DNA from: Adiantum capillus-veneris
Lineage: Eukaryota > Streptophyta > Polypodiopsida > Polypodiales > Pteridaceae
Direction: 5' to 3'
Assembly: GCA_014529385.2 (NCBI GenBank)
Contig: CM043947.1
Span: 102,302,311-102,366,310, forward strand
DNA: 64,000 bases
In this document: positions 58,740-64,000 of the stretch, piece by piece
Layout of the letters: the number at the start of each line of letters is the position of its first letter
How positions within the stretch are numbered: the stretch's first letter is position 1
The notes under the pieces: model-generated
Databases searched by the model: none
Told to the model about the DNA's origin: nothing
Seen by the model: only the letters and a program-made list of their open reading frames with translations
Made by a program: the position numbers and the translations under genes

Positions 58740-58944
58740 TGTCGAAGGCAAGGAACTTGCGAGACACCATGTGTGAGCCACAAATGGCTGCAAGCACACA
58801 AATAGACAGTCCTAGCAAGCTCAAAGAGGCAATGGTATGTCACTCACCACTCAATGCTTTCCGTCGTCGTGAAGGATCCTGGGCTGCAAAGAAGAAGGAG
58901 CCGCATCGTAGCCGCGGGCTCAACCACCTCTCCGCTGCCGCAAT

Positions 58945-59007
<63 letters not shown>

Positions 59008-59205
59008 GATACACACACACACACACCCGTGAGCACATGAAGGAGAAGAAGATAGAGGTAGAGCAGGAGCACTTCTTAGCATGCACCTCAAAGAATGAGG
59101 ATTTTAGGTCAATTATAACAATCAGATTCATTCACACATGGGCGTCCACAATGGTCGATCATAGTAAAAATCATGTAAAAATGGGATAAGTGGTACGCCT
59201 CTCAT
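58740..59205 (-). repeat. 3' LTR (visible part) with (CT)n at 58946-59004
   Basis: Colinear with 63541-64000. The microsatellite sits at the same position in both and differs in length (about 58 versus 49 bases). Confidence 0.75.
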
Positions 59206-60740
59206 CGGCAATCACCTACACAAGTATTGGACCGACAAGCCTAGTCCATGACTCAAATAAATGATAAGGTGTCCGTCGAAGGTGATAGGGTGTCCGTGAG
59301 GGTCAATATGTCACCTTTCTAATGTAGATTCCATCCTCGGAAGCTAGTGAGATGAAGCCCGTTCGTCAAGGTGGAAGAGCAACTGAGTTTGTATTCTTGA
59401 GATTTCTTCAAACACTGCAAAATCAACCAAAAATGGCACAATAATTGCATCCCATATATAGTTAAAAATCATATGCAATGTATGGGTACACAAATTGATT
59501 GGTAACATAATATTAAACAATTTGTCACCGGTAAACATTAAATTGTAATATAATCAAATGCATAAGCACTTGTGAAGGTAAAAAAAGAAACAAGTTTGGG
59601 TCTGTGAATTCAACGGTCAAGAGGCACTAGAGGTCAACTATTAATACCATGGGCAAACTTTGCTATTCTCTTTGGTCAATTAAGTTGTGTAATCGCGAGA
59701 GCAAAGTATTTCATGTTCGAGGGCTGACTAGATCCTATACCTAAAAGAACATCTAGTTAAGCTACGATAAAAGGAATTGCTTATGAAATCATCACCTGAA
59801 TTATTCCCTTTGTTTGACCCCCCAAAGTGTTTTCACATTGATTCAATTTTTGACATGTGTCCTTATTGTGTATGCCTTGGGCTTTTTGCTTCTCAAGGAA
59901 AAGGGCACACACTGGGAACCTCTAAGGCTCTAGGACCATAGGCAATACATGTGAGTGCAGTACCAAATTAAGATTTTACATTTTTGGCACTTTTGTTTTT
60001 TGTTTGCTGTTTTCATTGCCTTTATATTTTGTAAATTTGGGGGGTCATATTGCACTGTTACCCTCCCCAGGCTCATCACAAAAGTAAACTCCCTTTATAA
60101 TAATTAAACTAAAGGTCAAGAGGAATTAAGCCCACTAGAAAGCACTAGTACATTGCACACAATGCTGCCTAAATCTGATTAAGAACTTAAAGTAGCCATT
60201 GAAAATTAGGAAGGCATTTCCCATCGTAATAAGAGAAGATCTCTAACTCCTATCTTAGTCAAACTAGCTTAGTTAGACTGCTTGATTCATACACGTAGAC
60301 AAGGGACTTATGACATAAAATTATATTGAATCTAATATTTAATACTAAGCAAATGTGCTGAATATTATGCTACCAATCACAATTAAAGCAGACAAACATG
60401 GATGCTAAAAAAAACAGGAGGCCATGATAATGGACAAGAAACACCTTTTCGGGTTGATGATTGCGCTTCATTCAAAGAGTGAACTAGACAAAGATTCAAA
60501 ATCTCAACAACTACAATGCATTCCGGCACACACTAGAAAACACAAGGAATACCTCTAGGAGGCACATTAATGGGAAGAGGCACCAATGTTTATTGAACAC
60601 AATCAAAACAACATAAGGAACCCTAACCTAATTATTTGCACCCCCTAGAGAGTCAACATAAGGAACCCTAACCTAATTATTTGCACCCCCTAGAGAGTCA
60701 ACATAACAAGATATTGAATAGAAGGGCGGGTAGCCCTACG
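59206..60740 (-). other. 3' noncoding interior of the last LTR element
   Basis: No ORF above 65 codons. A 45-bp unit (CATAAGGAACCCTAACCTAA) is repeated in tandem at 60609-60699. The rest is AT-rich and unassigned. Confidence 0.55.
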
Positions 60741-60749
60741 TCTAAACCC

Positions 60750-63583
60750 CTATCCTTGTATATCGTCAAGAAAAGAAAAGTCATCATCCGTGAGACCATA
60801 TGTGCCATCCGTGTTATCATGTAAAGCTTCCTCATCATTAGATACACATAAGTTCACTAAGAATGTCACTAGGCGTCTATAGTCATCTTGGTCAAAAGGG
60901 TAAGCTTGTGCAATCGGAGAGACGTTCTCTACTAAGTAGGAATCAATCGTGGTCAAGAGACATATCAACCATTCTAATTCCTCAAAATTCTTCTCACACG
61001 CTAGCATATCTACCAAATCCCATTCATAGGCAAGCATCGGGTAGACTACGTAAAACACTTGTGAAAAGTAAGGTACCTCTCACCCAAGGTAGGAGTGAAT
61101 GACTCTAGCGTACTAGCCATATTTGTACACAAAGATAGATGTTGGTTACTATGCAAATATTATAAGGATCATGTCAAAATATCGTTTCCTTGTGCATAAT
61201 GTGTTTTCATGAATTTTGGATCTTGTACTAGCATTTGTAGGTCTCCAGATTTTTGTTTGGTGGCTCTTGCTATTTTACTTTTCTATTTTTGTTTTCTTGA
61301 GTCTAGGTCTATATATATACATTCCCTAAGATTGGGAGATTGAGAAGTCAGGGAGGAAGGTTAAGAGGGGAGTAAGTGAATGATGGATGTCAGCAAACAC
61401 TTACCCCTTCCTTGGGTAGATCATACCTTTTGGAACGATGTCATCACCTTTAGAAACCAATTTTCCAAGTTGTTATGGGTGAAGACTTTGACCAATAGGT
61501 TTCAACCGCCCTAGGAGATTCATCTAGTTGCAAGGGTGGTAAGGTACTCTCCCATGATGTTACTTGCAACATTGTTGTAGGTGGTGAACTTACAACAGGA
61601 GGTGTAAATTCTTTCTTGTTTGTATGGATATTTACAATGGTAGGTGGAGGTTGTGTCAAAGCTTGTATTTTTGTATATGAACTACATGAAGAGCAAGAAG
61701 CTTCATTTGTTTTTTCTATAATTGAGCCGAGAAAAAAAAATCGTTCTCGCTTGGGTACCCAAACTAGCTCCGGGTTAGGTGTATAGTGTTCTGTGATCTT
61801 TCCCTTCCCACGATCTTCAATCGGCTTTATCTTTACAGGATTTGACTCACATGGGTCTATACGTGATAGGTAAGAACATAATGTACGTTTAGGCACCCAG
61901 ATTTGATCATTCCCTTCATAGTAGCCTTGGCCTTCCAATAGTCGTTTAGGAATCCAATGCAACATTTTCTTACATTTCTTGGAGCGAGTAGGGTGTCTCT
62001 TACAAGGCTCTTGTTTTTTAGCATCAGAAATGGTCGCTAAAGAAGCTTTAGGGACCCATTTGTATGTTCTCTTTGTTATATTACACTGAGTCTTGTGCGT
62101 CTCATGTTTTGTTTTAGCAACAAAAGTTGAAGCTCTAGAGGGTTGGGCTATAGGTACAGATGGTTCAACTTCTTGGACATGCAATGTTTTGGGTTTTATT
62201 TCCTCAGGAGGTGATATCTCAGGGACAATGTTTGAGCGACAGGACTAAGAGTTGGTTTCTGTGTTGTGACACTCCTAGTCCCCCAATCAATAGTGCATTT
62301 GTCACTATCATCCACGTGCATCCTAGGTTTATATTGCCTTCCATAGTTCTAGCAGGCACGACCAAAAAGTCTTGAGCTACAATCCATTGTCATAACTAAC
62401 AAAAATGTGCCAAGTTCCAAAAATCGTAGTATTTTTCTTGTTGATATCCTTGACTTGGATGGTACTCTCAGATATAGATGGCTTTCCTAACTGACACCAC
62501 ACTCCATATGATAGCAGATTATATTTAGCACCCGTGTCCAATAAGGCGTTATATAGCACTTTCCCTTAGGTGCTATTTAACTCAATAAGGTATCATAGAG
62601 GTGTCTCAGAGTCCAACCAATCATCCTCTATTTCAACTTGAAATGCATGTGTAGCTCCAAGGTTGGCCTCTCGTTGGCGTCTATTATGTTGTTGTTGCTC
62701 CTTAGCCTTGGCTTGAGCTTGTATCTTTCTCAATTGTGTTTGTGCAATGTCAATGGGTTCTGGACTACACCACATGATGCTTTGAAGGTATTCACCCCAA
62801 TTATCTACCAACTTTCGATGAGCATCACATGCCCCCATATAATTAAGCCATTTTGCGGTACATTTCTTTTCATTTATTCTAACACGCACATTTTCTTGAT
62901 ATTGTCACGTCTTATATCTCTTACTCTTCTTGTCTAATTTTTTTATTATGGCTGATCTCCAGTGAAGAGTCACTCGATGAATCGCTACTCGTGGCTTCTC
63001 CCCTTGGATAGATTGTCATCTAGGGTACCACTGGGCCCTAAATGGTTTGTCCCCACATTTTCACCAAGATTTAACTCAGATTCTTCGTCCTCAGAGTCAA
63101 TTTCAATTGATGATTCTGACTTTGAATAGTGTGGACTATAGTCTTTTGAGATGCTACTGGTTCCAATGTTAGTCGAGCCTTCATCTGGTAGGTCATCAAA
63201 AGGTATATGCATTTCTCCTATCATATTTAAAGGTACGAGAGGTAGCATTTCATCCCCCTCAGGTGCTACCCAGGTCGTCCCCCTATTTCCCCAAGTGTCT
63301 ATGGTTGCTGCTAGGTGGACCCAATCCACATTGTCAGACTTAGTCATCCCGGGTAGAACATCCATATATAAGGGGAATCTTCCCCCACATCAACGTCCTC
63401 TTTACACGTGTAACAATATTGTAATGGGGCCGAGTGAATTGTGGTGTCAGATCTATGATCAATTATAAATCTGTTACCTAGAGGATGTGCTCGACTAATT
63501 ACAAGATCAACTCGAATGATAGTGCGCGTGTCTGTCGCATGTGTCAATGTAAGGGACTTGCCAATACATTGTGTGCGAGCCAC
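60750..63583 (-). pseudogene. Retropepsin-like and WVPK-repeat ORF of the last LTR element
   Basis: Minus-strand frames in order: 63583-63344, 63365-62985 (acidic, EIDSEDEESELNLGENVGTN), 62889-62593 (a coiled-coil-like KIQAQAKAKEQQQHNRRQRE), 62559-62377 with ALLDTGAKYNLLSYGVWCQL (retropepsin DTGA intact), 62184-61450 with four W(V/I)PK motifs (YKWVPKASL, LHWIPKRLL, QIWVPKRTL, LVWVPKRER) and 61058-60750 (acidic, LACEKNFEELEWLICLLTTI). Stops separate some pieces. The protease-then-WVPK order matches 31262-30660 in the large gypsy element. Function unknown. Confidence 0.65.
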
Positions 63584-63749
63584 AAATGGCTACAAGCACA
63601 CAACCAAACTAATCTAGCAAGCTCAAGAGAGAAAAGGTGTGTCACTCACCGCCCTACGCTTGCCTTCGTGGAGGATTCCTTGCCACGAAGAAGAAGGAAC
63701 CACCACTGCGCGGTGCTCAACCACTTCACCGCCACCGTGCCGTCGTTGC

Positions 63750-63802
<53 letters not shown>

Positions 63803-64000
63803 GCATACACACACATACAAGGAGATGAAGAAGAAGAAGATGGAGATGGAGCAAGAGCACTCTTCAATTGCACAAATGAAAGAATGAGTGAATTTTAGGT
63901 TTAGTTGACTTTTATATGAGCTCACCCCATTCACACTTGGGTGCCCATGCTTAGCCAACTAACCCTTGAATGTTCCAGTTAGAGTGCGCCTCTCATCGGC
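63541..64000 (-). repeat. 5' LTR, incomplete, with (CT)n at 63753-63801
   Basis: Partner of 58740-59205. The window ends inside it. Confidence 0.75.

Larger units (their letters stand above)
58740..64000 (-). mobile_element. LTR element with protease/WVPK ORF, cut by window end
   Basis: 58740-59205 and 63541-64000 are direct repeats sharing GAGCCACAAATGGCT, a GAAGAAGAAGGA block, a (CT)n(AC)n tract and GCCTCTCATCGGC at the cut end. Coding sequence between is on the minus strand, so 63541 onward is the 5' LTR and 58740 onward the 3' LTR. No PBS with a TGG start is recognisable, and no RT or integrase is in the 4.3-kb interior. Confidence 0.7.

Overview
This is nuclear DNA of a land plant, and the stretch is almost entirely nested transposable elements. 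I see no host gene, rRNA, tRNA gene or bacterial-type feature. The plant signs are a TNP2-type CACTA transposase with short GT-AG introns, Ty3/gypsy elements of the Athila/Tat kind with a tRNA-Asp-like primer site, Ty1/copia fragments with an initiator-Met-type primer site, plant LINE endonuclease and reverse transcriptase, and long (CT)n/(AC)n microsatellites. A large, repeat-rich genome is implied. A non-seed plant such as a fern is only a guess.

Layout. 1-7164: two CACTA elements. The 3' end of element A (transposase on the minus strand, ending at 5204) sits inside element B, which ends at 7164. A has a nearly readable five-exon transposase and a perfect 50-bp subterminal hairpin. 7188-7438: a tRNA-derived SINE-like copy and a microsatellite. 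7441-13001: a gag-only copia element whose 5' LTR is split by a 2.2-kb insertion. 13020-14890: microsatellite-bearing duplicated noncoding DNA. 14896-16015: a LINE fragment. 16195-22995: a truncated plus-strand copy of a large gypsy element, carrying a four-unit array of about 287-bp repeats, each with a 22-bp palindrome. 22997-23543 and 40473-42720: two halves of one minus-strand LINE, split by the 16.9-kb minus-strand gypsy element 23549-40467 (LTRs about 0.9 kb, target-site duplication AAGAG).

42720-48860: AT-rich noncoding DNA with inverted repeats, a 1.5-kb terminal-inverted-repeat element (45292-46803) and long (GA)n tracts. 48870-52100: copia fragments on both strands. 52108-57806: a short LTR element with gag and protease but no reverse transcriptase, inserted in another gypsy gag. 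58740-64000: a further LTR element, cut by the window end, with an unusual protease plus WVPK-repeat coding region.

The large gypsy element is the most unusual object. Reading on the minus strand it has gag, protease, RT/RNase H, an integrase whose zinc-binding region is duplicated, a second protease-like domain followed by W(V/I)PK motifs, a palindrome-bearing tandem array, and a long third ORF before the 3' LTR. It is decayed: frameshifts are common and the RT active site reads YMDY. A second copy of its 5' half lies in inverted orientation with the same LINE target flank, so it came from a segmental inverted duplication and not from a second insertion.
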